Assembly (NCBI GenBank): GCA_963663635.2
Contig: CAXXMY010000023.1
Span: 62,001 to 126,000, forward strand
Direction of reading: 5' to 3'
Origin: Poriferisodalis sp963663635
Lineage (GTDB): Bacteria; Actinomycetota; Acidimicrobiia; Acidimicrobiales; Poriferisodalaceae
DNA: 64,000 nt
The notes beneath the pieces were generated by a model. That model saw only the letters and a list, made by a program, of their open reading frames with translations, made no database searches and was not told the origin of the DNA. How positions within the stretch are numbered: the stretch's first letter is position 1; every line of letters begins with the position of its first letter. This document shows positions 1 through 8,763 of the stretch, one piece after another. The position numbers and the translations under genes were made by a program.

Positions 1-1160
1 TCAGAGATGATGAGCGGCGGGCAGAACATGAGGGCGTTTGCGACGGGGCGTGAGATGACGCCGCGCTTGAGAAACGCTTCACGAGTGTCGGCGGCGTCAT
101 AGCCGAGATCGGCTGCCCAGATGCCCCCGAGGCCCCGGTAGCCCGCGAGCATGCCGTCGCCTTGCAGCGCCTGGAAGCCCTCTTCCATCTTGGTGCCGAT
201 GTGGCGCGCCCGATCAACGAGCCCCTCGGACTCGATGACGCCGATGTTGGCGACGCCGGCGGCGCATGCCGTGGGATGCCCCGAGTAGGTGTAACCGTGC
301 AGGAGCTTCTCGGGGTCGGACTCCAGCACGTCGGCGATCTCGCGTGACATCACCACACCGGACAGCGGGAGGTAGCCCGAGGTGACCCCCTTGGCGAAGG
401 TGAACATGTCAGGCGTCACGCCGAAGGTCTGACCGCCGAACCATGAGCCAGTGCGTCCGAAACCACAGATGACTTCGTCGAAGATGAGCAGGGCGCCGTG
501 CTCGTCGCACAGGCGGCGCAGACCCTCGAAGTAGCCGTCCGGTGGCGGAATGACGCCGCCGGCGCCCTGCACGGGCTCGGAAATGACGGCCGCGATGCGG
601 TCGCCGTGCTCAGCGAACAGCTGAGCCGCTGGCTCGACGTCGTCGTTGGGGATCTCGACCACGTGGGGCAGCAGATCGCCCCAGCCCGATCGGATTGCTT
701 CGAGCCCTTGCACGCTGGTGCCGCCGACGTTCACGCCGTGGTAGCCGCCGGTGCGCCGCACGATGATCTGCCGGTCGACATCGCCACGAATCTGATGGAC
801 ACGCCGAGCGAACTTGAGCACGGTGTCGACGGCTTCGGAACCCGAGCAGCCCAGGAACACGCGGCCGTCGGGATGCTGGGAGCGTGCACGCACCATCTCG
901 GCCACTTCGACCGCGGGACCGTTCGAGAACGGCGCGAACGTGTTGTAGGTCTGCAGTTGTTCGAGCTGTGCGGTGATGGCGTCGATGACGGTGCGATTGC
1001 CGTGCCCGATCTGGCACAGCCACAGGCTCGCGAGTGCGTCGATGTACTCGTTGCCGGCGTCGTCGCGCAGCATCACGCCCTCGCCCGAAACGATCTTGAT
1101 GAACTCGTTCTCGTGCTGTGCGAGTACCGAGAATGGATGGATCAGTGCACTGCCGCTCAT
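1..1160 (-). CDS. class III PLP aminotransferase, 3' end outside the window
   Basis: About 386 residues are visible and the C-terminus runs off the left edge. The frame reads as an omega-amino acid or taurine/beta-alanine:pyruvate type aminotransferase, transferring an amino group to an alpha-keto acid through PLP. The motif FTFAKGVTSG contains the likely Schiff-base lysine (about Lys257), and a FDEVICGFGRTG stretch matches the cofactor-binding aspartate region of the family. The ATG at 1158-1160 starts MSGSALIHPF; no strong ribosome binding site is visible. It is divergent from the aminotransferase at 1382. The exact amine donor cannot be told from sequence. Confidence 0.85.
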   Translation of the reverse strand, partial: MSGSALIHPFSVLAQHENEFIKIVSGEGVMLRDDAGNEYIDALASLWLCQIGHGNRTVIDAITAQLEQLQTYNTFAPFSNGPAVEVAEMVRARSQHPDGRVFLGCSGSEAVDTVLKFARRVHQIRGDVDRQIIVRRTGGYHGVNVGGTSVQGLEAIRSGWGDLLPHVVEIPNDDVEPAAQLFAEHGDRIAAVISEPVQGAGGVIPPPDGYFEGLRRLCDEHGALLIFDEVICGFGRTGSWFGGQTFGVTPDMFTFAKGVTSGYLPLSGVVMSREIADVLESDPEKLLHGYTYSGHPTACAAGVANIGVIESEGLVDRARHIGTKMEEGFQALQGDGMLAGYRGLGGIWAADLGYDAADTREAFLKRGVISRPVANALMFCPPLIIS

Positions 1161-1381
1161 CGAACAACCCCGCCTTCTGTTCTGGGAGACTGGGCGAAGC
1201 CTACGCCCGCCGCGAATGGCGGACCGGACCGCGATTGCGTCCACGCTTCAACAACGTCGCTCGACTGTCCCGAGGCGCGGGCACATGGAATTCAAATTCG
1301 TGCTGGCCAGTGCCTGGGCCGTTCGTAGGCTTGAGTTCTCGGCGATGTGCGGTTGTTGCGCCGTCGTCGAAGGGAGATGCA

Positions 1382-2608
1382 ATGTCGCTGCGATACGGAC
1401 GTCCGCTGGTCATGATTCCCGGCCCGTCGGTCATTCCCGACCGGGTGCTGTCGGCTATGCACCGCTCGATCCCGAACATCTACGAGGGCGAGTTGGTGGA
1501 CCTCACCTACTCGCTGCTGGAACGGCTGCCGGTTCTGGCCCGCACTGAGCACCGGGCCTACATCGCCATCTCCAACGGCCACGGTGCCTGGGAAATGGCA
1601 ATCACCAACACGCTGTCGCGTGGCGACAAGGTGCTCGTGCTCGAGGTCGGGCACTTCGCCACCAACTGGGCCGAGATGGCGGCTCAGAGCGGCGTCAAGT
1701 TCGAGGTGCTGCATGCGGCCGACCGGGCGGCGATCCACCCCGATGCCGTGACTGAACGGCTGCGAGCCGATGTCGGGCGGGAATTCGCCGCTGTGCTCGT
1801 TGCGCAGACCGACACTGCGTCGTCCGTGTGCAACGACATCGCCGCGGTGCGTCGTGCCATGGACGACGCCGACCACCCGGCCCTGCTGATGGCCGACTGC
1901 GTGGCCTCGCTGGGGTGCGAACTCTTCAAGATGGACGCGTGGGGTGTGGACGTCACGGTGGCCGGCAGTCAGAAGGGCCTGATGGTGCCACCGGGCCTCG
2001 GCATGGTGTGGGTCGGACCCAAGGCCTGGGAGGCCCACCAGCGAGCCGATCTTCGCACTGCGTATTGGGATTGGACGCGACGGACTGATCCCGATGCGCA
2101 CTACTGGATCTTCTGCGGCACACCGCCGGTCCAGCACCTTTGGGGTCTCGCTGAGGCGCTGGACATGATCGACGAAGAAGGCCTCGAAAACGTCTGGGAA
2201 CGCCACCGCGTGATGGCAAGCGCGATCCACGCAGCGGTTGAGGCGTGGTCCACACCCGGCGGCCTCGAGTTGAACGTGGTGGACCCTGCGCATCGGTCGA
2301 ACTCCGTCACGATGATCAGAACCGGCGAGGTGTCGGCGCAGCAGCTGCGCGCCACGTGCGAGACCGAAGCGGGCCTCACGCTCGGGCTCAGCATCACCGG
2401 CAGGCCCGACAGCGAGTTCCGCATCGGGCACATGGGACATCTCAACCCGCCAATGCTGCTTGGCACGCTCGGCACCATCGAGGCCACGCTCGCGGCCATC
2501 GAGGCGCCCATCGGCGGCTCGGGTGTGGCCGCCGCCGCGCAGGTCATCGCCAAGGCGACGACGCCGGCACCCAAGCCGCCACCTGGCCCCGAGGACCCCT
2601 GGTCCTGA
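1382..2608 (+). CDS. class V aminotransferase (alanine/serine-glyoxylate type)
   Basis: This 408-residue protein matches the alanine-glyoxylate / serine-glyoxylate / ureidoglycine-glyoxylate aminotransferase family. It begins with the typical PGPSVIPDRVLSAM segment, has SNGHGAWEMA near residue 65, and the PLP lysine is likely Lys198 in AGSQKGLMVPPG. The start is chosen at 1382 because GAAGGGAGA lies just upstream; the frame stays open further upstream but that part is not family-like. It would turn glyoxylate into glycine while deaminating an amino acid. The last 52 codons, including a Pro-rich tail ending PGPEDPWS, recur as an orphan copy at 6893-7048. Confidence 0.9.
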   Translation: MSLRYGRPLVMIPGPSVIPDRVLSAMHRSIPNIYEGELVDLTYSLLERLPVLARTEHRAYIAISNGHGAWEMAITNTLSRGDKVLVLEVGHFATNWAEMAAQSGVKFEVLHAADRAAIHPDAVTERLRADVGREFAAVLVAQTDTASSVCNDIAAVRRAMDDADHPALLMADCVASLGCELFKMDAWGVDVTVAGSQKGLMVPPGLGMVWVGPKAWEAHQRADLRTAYWDWTRRTDPDAHYWIFCGTPPVQHLWGLAEALDMIDEEGLENVWERHRVMASAIHAAVEAWSTPGGLELNVVDPAHRSNSVTMIRTGEVSAQQLRATCETEAGLTLGLSITGRPDSEFRIGHMGHLNPPMLLGTLGTIEATLAAIEAPIGGSGVAAAAQVIAKATTPAPKPPPGPEDPWS

Positions 2609-3195
2609 CGGTGGCCGCAGGGGTGTTCAACAGCGCCGGTTCATGGTCCTAAATGCTTACTGCGTTTGTCGCCCCGCACCGGTACGGGTCATTCTGGATA
2701 TCGGTGCCTGGCTGGCTGATTAAGCGAGTGTCCGACTCGTTGTCTTACGTTTGTGCCCTGCGTCAGCTTGCGGAAGGTGCCTTGCGATGAAGAGGTTGCC
2801 CCAGTGCGCTGCGATGGTGATATCGATCAGTGTGCTGGCCGCATGTAGCGGCGGCAATTCAGTGCCGCGGCCTGCCATGCTCGACACCGCGCCAGCCAAC
2901 ACGGCTGGGATCACTGCGGCCAGTACAACCGGCACGACCACGGGCAACGTGCAAGGCGAATTATCGACCAGCACGACGCTTCCGTTGGAACCGGGTTTGC
3001 CAGAAGGCAAATTCACTGCGGTCGCGGCAGGCGAGGGTCATTGGTGTGCGTTGCGTGTCAATGGCGAGATTCAATGTTGGGGCTACAACTTCGACGGGCA
3101 GGCGTCGCCACCAAGCGGCGCGTTCGTTGCAATCGACGCAGCCGGTAGCCATACGTGCGGTCTGCGCGCCGATGGCATTATCGAATGCTGGGGTA

Positions 3196-4473
3196 AGGGT
3201 TCGCCATAGGTTAACTCGCGTGGTGTAGTGTCGGGTGGGTGGAGTTGTCGGCGGCCGCTGCCGGGGTGTTGTTCGAGACGGTGATGCCGCATCTGGGCGA
3301 GCGTCAGCGGCGTGTGGCGGCCGGCGCGATGGCCGAGGCGCTGGGTCGTGGCGGGCAGGCGTTCGTGGTGGGAGCGTCGGGGATCTCGACTTCGACGATG
3401 TCGCGGGCGGTGCGCGAGGTGCGCGCTGGGGTCGAGCCGTCGGACCGTCAGCGCGCTGCGGGCGGCGGGGACCGCCCGGCGATCGACAAGCAGCCCGGTC
3501 TGCTCGAGGCGCTCGACGAGCTGGTGCATCCGGTCACGCGGGGCAGCCCGATGTCGCCGCTGCGCTGGACGCTGAAGTCGACGCGCCAGCTCGCCCGCGA
3601 GCTCGCCGGGCAGGGCTTCAAGGCGTCCGCTGAGCTGGTGCGCCGGCTGCTGCACCAGATGGGCTACTCGCTGCAGGCGCCGGCCAAGCAGAACGAGGGT
3701 GCCGGCCATCCCGACCGCGACGCCCAGTTCGCCTACCTCAACGCGCTGGCGGAGGAGTTCGGCGCCGCCGGGGAGCCGGTGATCAGCGTGGACACCAAGA
3801 AGAAGGAACTGATCGGGTCCTACGCCAACGGCGGCACCGAGCCGCAGCCCGCCGGGCAGCCCCAGCGGGTCAGCGTGCACGACTTCGCCGACCGGGCGCT
3901 GGGAGAGTTCGCCAAGGCCGTCCCCTACGGCGTCTACGACGTCGCCAACAACGCCGGCTGGGTCAGCGTCGGCGACTCCGCCGACACAGCCGAGTTCGCC
4001 GTGGAGTCCATCCGCCGCTGGTGGGGCACCCTGGGCCGCGACCGGTTCCCGCAAGCGACACGGCTGCTGATCACCGCCGACGCCGGCGGCTCCAACGGCT
4101 ACCGGCCCCGCGCCCAGAAATGGTTCCTCGCCCGCCTCGCCGCCGACACCGGCCTCGAGATCACCGTCGCGCACTACCCGCCCGGCACCAGCAAATGGAA
4201 CAAGATCGAGCACCGCCTCTTCAGCTTCATCTCGATGAACTGGCGAGGCCGACCCCTCACCGACATCGCCGCCATCGTCGAGCTCATCGCCTCCACCACC
4301 ACCCAAGCCGGGCTCACCGTCCAAGCCGCCTACGACCCCAACTGGTACCAACGCGGCATCAAGATCACCGACCGCCAAATGCAACACCTGCCGCTGCGCC
4401 CCCACCACTGGCACGGCGAATGGAACTACACCATCACACCGACCAAACACGCGACCTAACCCGCGGCGACCCC
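3196..4473 (+). mobile_element. ISAzo13-family insertion sequence
   Basis: The element is 1278 bp and is flanked by a duplicated TA (3194-3195 and 4474-4475). Imperfect inverted repeats are visible: the left end AGGGTTCGCC followed by GGTTAACTCGCG, and the reverse complement of the right end GGGGTCGCC followed by GGTTAGGTCGCG. It carries one transposase gene on the plus strand. The target is a codon boundary region in the RCC1-repeat gene, and excision restores that frame. A TA target duplication fits IS630-related elements, to which the ISAzo13 group is close. Confidence 0.88.
3239..4459 (+). CDS. ISAzo13-family transposase
   Basis: This 406-residue DDE transposase starts at a GTG. It shows the hallmarks of the ISAzo13 / Rhodopirellula-type group. 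They are an N-terminal helix-turn-helix-like region, ISVDTKKKELIG (first Asp, near residue 190), LLITADAGGSNG (second Asp, near 278), PPGTSKWNKIEHRLFSF with the catalytic Glu (near 323), and the C-terminal HGEWNYTI. The gene looks intact, with no frameshift or internal stop, so the element may still be mobile. It fills almost the whole element between the inverted repeats. Confidence 0.92.
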   Translation: MELSAAAAGVLFETVMPHLGERQRRVAAGAMAEALGRGGQAFVVGASGISTSTMSRAVREVRAGVEPSDRQRAAGGGDRPAIDKQPGLLEALDELVHPVTRGSPMSPLRWTLKSTRQLARELAGQGFKASAELVRRLLHQMGYSLQAPAKQNEGAGHPDRDAQFAYLNALAEEFGAAGEPVISVDTKKKELIGSYANGGTEPQPAGQPQRVSVHDFADRALGEFAKAVPYGVYDVANNAGWVSVGDSADTAEFAVESIRRWWGTLGRDRFPQATRLLITADAGGSNGYRPRAQKWFLARLAADTGLEITVAHYPPGTSKWNKIEHRLFSFISMNWRGRPLTDIAAIVELIASTTTQAGLTVQAAYDPNWYQRGIKITDRQMQHLPLRPHHWHGEWNYTITPTKHAT

Positions 4474-6284
4474 TAACAACTTCGAAGGGCGGGCGTCGCC
4501 GTCAAGCGGCGCGTTCACTGCGTTCTCCGCTGGGTCCTCGCATCCGTGCGGGTTGCGCGTCGATGGAGCGATTCGATGCTGGGGTACTGACAGGTTCGGA
4601 CTGGGGTCGCTGCCGAGCGGCGCGTTCGTGGCAGTTGCGCCTGGCGCTTTCCATTCGTGTGGGTTGCGCGTCGATGGACGAGTCAAGTGTTGGGGCAGCG
4701 ATCTGCTTGGTTTCGGGGCAACATCGGCACCTAGTGGCGTGTTCGTGGCGGTTGCAACGGGAATCGGTCATTCATGTGGGTTGCGTCTCAATGGCGCCAT
4801 CGAATGCTGGGGTTCCAACCGCAGCGGGCAGGCATCACCGCCTTTTGGCGAGTTCACTTCAGTTGCTGTTGACGGCACCCATTCGTGCGGGTTATCCACG
4901 AACGGGATGATTCGGTGCTGGGGCAATGACGATGCCGGGCAGTCATCGTCGCCGAGCGGCAAATTTGCCGCCGTCGCCGCCGGCGGTGCGCTCTCGTGCG
5001 GGCTGCGTATCGGTGGCCAAATCGAGTGTTGGGGCGACGATCGCGCTGGGTTGGCGTCGCCGCCGAGTAGCGACGAATTCGCTGCGATTGCTGCCGGGTT
5101 CTCGCATTCATGCGGGTTGCGCACTGATGGCGTTATCCAGTGTTGGGGCGGCGACTTCAACGGGCAAGCGTCGCCGCCAAGCGGCGCGTTCTCTGCAGTC
5201 TCTGCTGGGTTCAGCCATTCGTGCGGGTTGCGCTTTGACGGCGCGGTTCGATGCTGGGGTTCCGACAGGTATGGGCAGGCGTCGCCGCCAAGCGGCGCGT
5301 TCTCTTCGGTCGCTGTTGGCTCCAACCATTCCTGTGGTTTGCGCGTCGATGGCACTGTCAACTGTTGGGGCGCCAACATTGTCGGTGAAGCATCGCCGCC
5401 CGGGGAGGAGTTTGTCGCTGTTACCGGAGGCTTCCAGCGTTCGTGCGGTCTGCGCCGCGATGGCACCATTCGATGCTGGGGCCAAGACACCCGCGGTGCG
5501 ATGGTGCCGTCCAGTGAACGCTTTACTGCGGTCGCCGCCGGAGGCAGCCACTCATGCGGATTGCGAACCGATAGCGCAGTCCAGTGTTGGGGCTCGGACA
5601 GCGTCGGTCAGGCGTCACCGCCCAGCGATGTGCCGAGTCGAACCAATTGGGGCGAAGTAAGCCCAGCCACAACGGTCATTGCGCCGAGCCCCAACTTCAT
5701 GGCCGTTGCTGCTGGTGGCGATCATTCGTGCGGTTTGCGTACTGATGGCGTGGTCCAGTGTTGGGGCGACAATGAATCTGGACAGGCGTCGCCGCCGGGC
5801 GGCGTCTTCACTGCGGTTGCTGCCGGTCCAAAACATTCGTGTGCTCTACAAGTTGATGGAGTTACGCGGTGCTGGGGCTGGGGCTATACGGATCTCGGCG
5901 GGCACGAGCGGCTGATCGACGGTGCCTTCTCTGCGGTCGCCGCTGGTGCAGGTCATACCTGCGGAGTGCGCACCGATCGCACCGTCCACTGTTGGGCCAC
6001 ATTCGTCAACCGCTACGGACAGGCGACCGCACTCAGCGGCAGCTTCACAGGTGTCGCCGCAGATTGGGAACACTCATGCGGACTGCGCGCCGACGGCACC
6101 ATCGAATGCTGGGGCGACAGTTACTACGGGCAGGCATCACCGCCCAGTGGGAGGTTCGTAGCTCTCTCCGCAGGGGATTTCCATACGTGTGGCTTGCGTG
6201 CAGATGGCGCGATCCAGTGTTGGGGCTCCAACGACAAGGGCCAAGCGTCGCCGCTTCGGTGAACTTGGAGGCCTATACCGCCGG

Positions 6285-6386
6285 TCATCCATCCATCGAA
6301 TCGCACTCAATCAGTTCTAGGTCTCTGGCGTCGAACTCTCCGGGCAGCACTTCGTCGGTTCCCAGTAGTTGGAGTTTGCACTTCAC
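6285..6386 (-). CDS. 33-residue small ORF restarting after an in-frame TGA
   Basis: The GTG at 6384-6386 directly follows the TGA that closes the upstream ORF, in the same frame. The product MKCKLQLLGTDEVLPGEFDA and onwards is acidic and protein-like, ending ECDSMDG. It reads as a continuation of the upstream small protein, so this is either one gene broken by a nonsense change or two coupled tiny genes. I do not recognise a family. Confidence 0.4.
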   Translation of the reverse strand: MKCKLQLLGTDEVLPGEFDARDLELIECDSMDG

Positions 6387-6635
6387 TCACGGTCCGAGTT
6401 CTATGGTGCGCAATACGAGCACTCTGCGACCGTCAGCCAGTTTCGCCTTGTCGCCTATCTTGAGCTGCTCGGTAGCAGGCATATGAACCCATTTCACTCT
6501 GATCGTTGTCGAAGACGACATTTCTTCACTCGAACATGGTCGCGCGCTCACGTCCGCGATGCGCAGACCCCCAAGCAGAGTGAATCCGGATGTTCCGAAT
6601 CGGCCATTGGCACCGACCGGCAACATATTCGCCAT
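6387..6635 (-). CDS. small hypothetical protein
   Basis: This ORF of about 82 residues starts at the ATG at 6633-6635; an upstream TTG at 6681-6683 and a downstream ATG near 6521 are alternatives. The C-terminal half (KWVHMPATEQLKIGDKAKL and then a basic DGRRVLVLRTIELGP) looks like a small beta-strand-rich fold. It lies between the RCC1-repeat gene and the orphan aminotransferase fragment, on the opposite strand to both. No family is recognised. It ends at a TGA immediately followed by an in-frame GTG. Confidence 0.4.
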   Translation of the reverse strand: MANMLPVGANGRFGTSGFTLLGGLRIADVSARPCSSEEMSSSTTIRVKWVHMPATEQLKIGDKAKLADGRRVLVLRTIELGP

Positions 6636-6892
6636 AGTGGTCGGCGACGGGCCACGGTGGCATCTGCCACGCACCGCTGACAAGTGACTTGTGTCTTGTC
6701 GCTGTTCTCAGATAAGTCCAGTCGGGTCGCTTCGGAAGCGGTGAGACGGTGCGTAGCAGTACCGAATTCTTCGACCGATCGGGCCCACCCGTGTCCGACG
6801 AACCCGCGACTCGGCCTTCGTCCCCTCGTTCATGTGTTGAGTTCGTGTTGATCTACTGCACGGTCCCCGGGATGCGGCGGGAGGGTATCCCG

Positions 6893-7048
6893 ATGCTGCT
6901 CGGCACGCTCGGCACCATCGAGGCCACGCTCGCGGCTGTCGACGCGCCCATGGTTGCTTCCGGCGTGGCCGCCGCTGCGCAGGTCATCGCCAAGGCGACG
7001 ACGCCGACACCCAAGCCGCCGCCTGGCCCCGAGGACCCCTGGTCCTAA
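6893..7048 (+). pseudogene. orphan 3' end of the class V aminotransferase gene
   Basis: This 156-bp stretch aligns without gaps to the last 156 bp of the aminotransferase gene (2453-2608), with about 14 mismatches by eye. It encodes MLLGTLGTIEATLAAVDAPM and onwards to PGPEDPWS, and ends in TAA instead of TGA. Nothing upstream of it matches the rest of the gene. It sits 4440 bp downstream of the parent copy, on the far side of the RCC1-repeat region. The short frame starting at 6749 that overlaps it is probably not a real gene. Confidence 0.85.
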
Positions 7049-7174
7049 GCGCTGCCTACCCACCCCAATGCTCGCAATGAGGGGAGCAGCCTCAAGGCCG
7101 AGATTTCGTGAAGGGCAGTGGGCGCTCAGTGCCGTCCTCAAACAGGCGTCTCGTCTAGCTGATGCACTGCGGGG

Positions 7175-7777
7175 TCAGCCGCCGGCGGCTCGGCGAAGAC
7201 GCGTGCGCTCCCCGTCGTCGTGCGCTTCGCGGAGCTTGGCGATGCGATGGTCGTCGGGATCGAGCAGGTCAGCGATGAGCGCCGTCATCTCTGCAAGATT
7301 GATCGAACCCGCTTCAAACATTTCGCTGAGATCGAACCAATCCTTGTGACGGTCGAAGAAGGCTTTGAATACGGCGAGGTCGGCACAGCACAAGTACGGC
7401 ATTTCTTCGCCCAAGAAGGGGTGCCGGACGATGCGCGCTGCCACCTCGCTGTGGAACGGGTCGTTTGTCAAGAACACGTCAACTGGGATGGTGTTGCATG
7501 CCAAACGAGCTTGGCCCCGTGTCCGGAGCTCAGTCTTGTCCTGCTCGGAGGCGATCACGTCATCGGGCAACGCGGCGATTGCGACCTCGGCCGACTCCGC
7601 TTCGATGAAGATATTGAGATCGACATCACGGGTTGTGCGCGGCTCAGGGATGCACCACGCCAGCGCGAGCGCGCCGCCGAAGGCGTACGGCAGCCCAGAC
7701 GCCTCAAGTGACCGATGCAGCCTGGTGATCAGTCCCAAGATGTCAGGTGCGAGTGCTCGATCCGGTTGATCGCTCAC
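7175..7777 (-). CDS. nucleotidyltransferase-fold protein (AbiEii/MNT-like)
   Basis: This 200-residue protein has the nucleotidyltransferase signature GGALALAW followed by TRDVDLNIFI at residues 34-56, where the two aspartates would bind metal. PVDVFLTNDPF further on supplies a third acidic position. Families of this type include the AbiEii-like toxins and other minimal nucleotidyltransferases that modify RNA or proteins. The C-terminus is basic. It overlaps a small upstream ORF by 35 bp, which is reminiscent of a toxin-antitoxin arrangement; that role is inferred. Confidence 0.7.
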   Translation of the reverse strand: MSDQPDRALAPDILGLITRLHRSLEASGLPYAFGGALALAWCIPEPRTTRDVDLNIFIEAESAEVAIAALPDDVIASEQDKTELRTRGQARLACNTIPVDVFLTNDPFHSEVAARIVRHPFLGEEMPYLCCADLAVFKAFFDRHKDWFDLSEMFEAGSINLAEMTALIADLLDPDDHRIAKLREAHDDGERTRLRRAAGG

Positions 7778-7991
7778 GGCGGCTCCTGAAGGGCGGGTAG
7801 GTCAGCTCGGGCAAATGATTCCGGGGAAGATGCATCGCGAGGACGAGCAAACTGGCCAATTCGTCACCTCGCTCCTCATCGGTCATCTCACGCGGTGGGT
7901 ATTCCCTAGGCGGCAGAAGCCGAGGTTTGCGAGACGGCACCCGCTCAGTGTGACACGCAATCTGCGATTCGATGGGCACGCGGCGTGACAA
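7743..7991 (-). CDS. small basic ORF overlapping the nucleotidyltransferase gene
   Basis: This 82-residue ORF starts at a TTG one base after the TGA of the TauE-like gene. An internal ATG near 7886 would give a 47-residue product beginning MTDEERGDELASLL. It overlaps the nucleotidyltransferase start by 35 bp. The sequence is rich in Arg, Pro and Glu and has no recognised domain. It could be an antitoxin partner or simply leader sequence; the support is position only. Confidence 0.35.
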   Translation of the reverse strand: MSRRVPIESQIACHTERVPSRKPRLLPPREYPPREMTDEERGDELASLLVLAMHLPRNHLPELTYPPFRSRRERSTGSSTRT

Positions 7992-7992
7992 C

Positions 7993-8715
7993 TCAGCCGG
8001 CGACGAGCTGGCGGATCAGCACCACGGTCGCGCTGGTTGCGGCGACGCCGAGCACGATCATCCGAAACCGTGGCCCGGCGAGGCGCGGCCGTAGCCACCT
8101 TCCGAACGGCAAGCCGAGCGCCACTGCGGGCAGCAATGTTAGCACTAGCCAGAGCTGTCGGATGCCGAAATCGCCCATGATGGCCTGAGCGCTGATGATG
8201 ACCGTGCCGACAACCAGCATGTAGGTGGCCAGCGTGGCTCGCAGCGCGGCAGGCTGCCAGTGGCTGGCGAAGACCGCGTACACCGGACCGGGCACTGCCG
8301 CCACTGATGACGAGAACGCCGTACCGGCGCCCGCCGCATACTCAACTAGGCGGCCGTCAAGCGGTCGCGTGCCGATGGCCTGGACCGCAACGGCCAACAG
8401 CACGAACAGGCTCACGGCAATCGCCAGCGAGCGATCGCTCAATGCGGACAGCAACGCCAGGCCGGCCACCAGACCGATCGGTGCAGCGAGCAGCTGCCGC
8501 CGCAGGGCGGGCTTGTTGAGCGACGCTCTGTCCGCGATGGCGTTCCGCAGATTGATGCCGCCCGCGATCATCAGCATCGGACCGGGCACTGCGGTCGGAT
8601 CGATGACCACCAGCACCGGCCCTGCAATGAGCCCCATGCCGATGCCGATGCACGCTTGTGTGCCAGCACCGGCGGCCACGAACAGCGCTGCCAGCAGGTA
8701 TTCAAGGACGCTCAA
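7993..8715 (-). CDS. TauE/SafE-family membrane permease
   Basis: This 240-residue hydrophobic protein shows the TauE/SafE pattern of two similar membrane halves. The first half begins LLAALFVAAGAGTQACIGIGMGLIAGPVL and the second follows a charged loop near residue 125. About eight membrane spans are expected. The family exports sulfite, sulfoacetate or other small organic anions. It lies 48 bp downstream of the acyl-CoA dehydrogenase gene on the same strand, so co-transcription is possible. The substrate cannot be assigned. Confidence 0.8.
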   Translation of the reverse strand: MSVLEYLLAALFVAAGAGTQACIGIGMGLIAGPVLVVIDPTAVPGPMLMIAGGINLRNAIADRASLNKPALRRQLLAAPIGLVAGLALLSALSDRSLAIAVSLFVLLAVAVQAIGTRPLDGRLVEYAAGAGTAFSSSVAAVPGPVYAVFASHWQPAALRATLATYMLVVGTVIISAQAIMGDFGIRQLWLVLTLLPAVALGLPFGRWLRPRLAGPRFRMIVLGVAATSATVVLIRQLVAG

Positions 8716-8763
8716 CGTGCGCTCCTGGCGCGGCTCATTGAACGTCCATCGTCAGCAACACGC

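Larger units (their letters stand above)
2787..6262 (+). pseudogene. RCC1-repeat lipoprotein gene interrupted by an insertion sequence
   Basis: The 5' part (2787-3195) encodes a lipoprotein signal with lipobox LAAC near residue 20, followed by a Thr/Ser/Pro-rich linker. The 3' part (4476-6262) carries further repeats. Removing 3196-4475 (the insertion sequence plus one TA copy) rejoins the frame exactly as IECWG-NNFEGRASP and gives a 731-residue protein. It has about 17 repeats of roughly 37 residues, each with an H(S/T)CGLR motif and an (I/V)xCWG motif, so two cysteines per repeat. The repeats belong to the RCC1/ATS1-like beta-propeller superfamily. GGAAGG at 2772 supports the ATG at 2787. 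A surface binding role is inferred. As it stands, only a 136-residue N-terminal fragment would be made before the insertion. Confidence 0.85.

Noticed and set aside
498..1328. Plus-strand frame of 276 residues.
   Set aside because: It is antisense to the aminotransferase and has no family features.
6387..6389. The TGA between the two small ORFs as selenocysteine.
   Set aside because: No SECIS-like hairpin or selenoprotein family is recognisable, and a GTG restart or a nonsense mutation is simpler.
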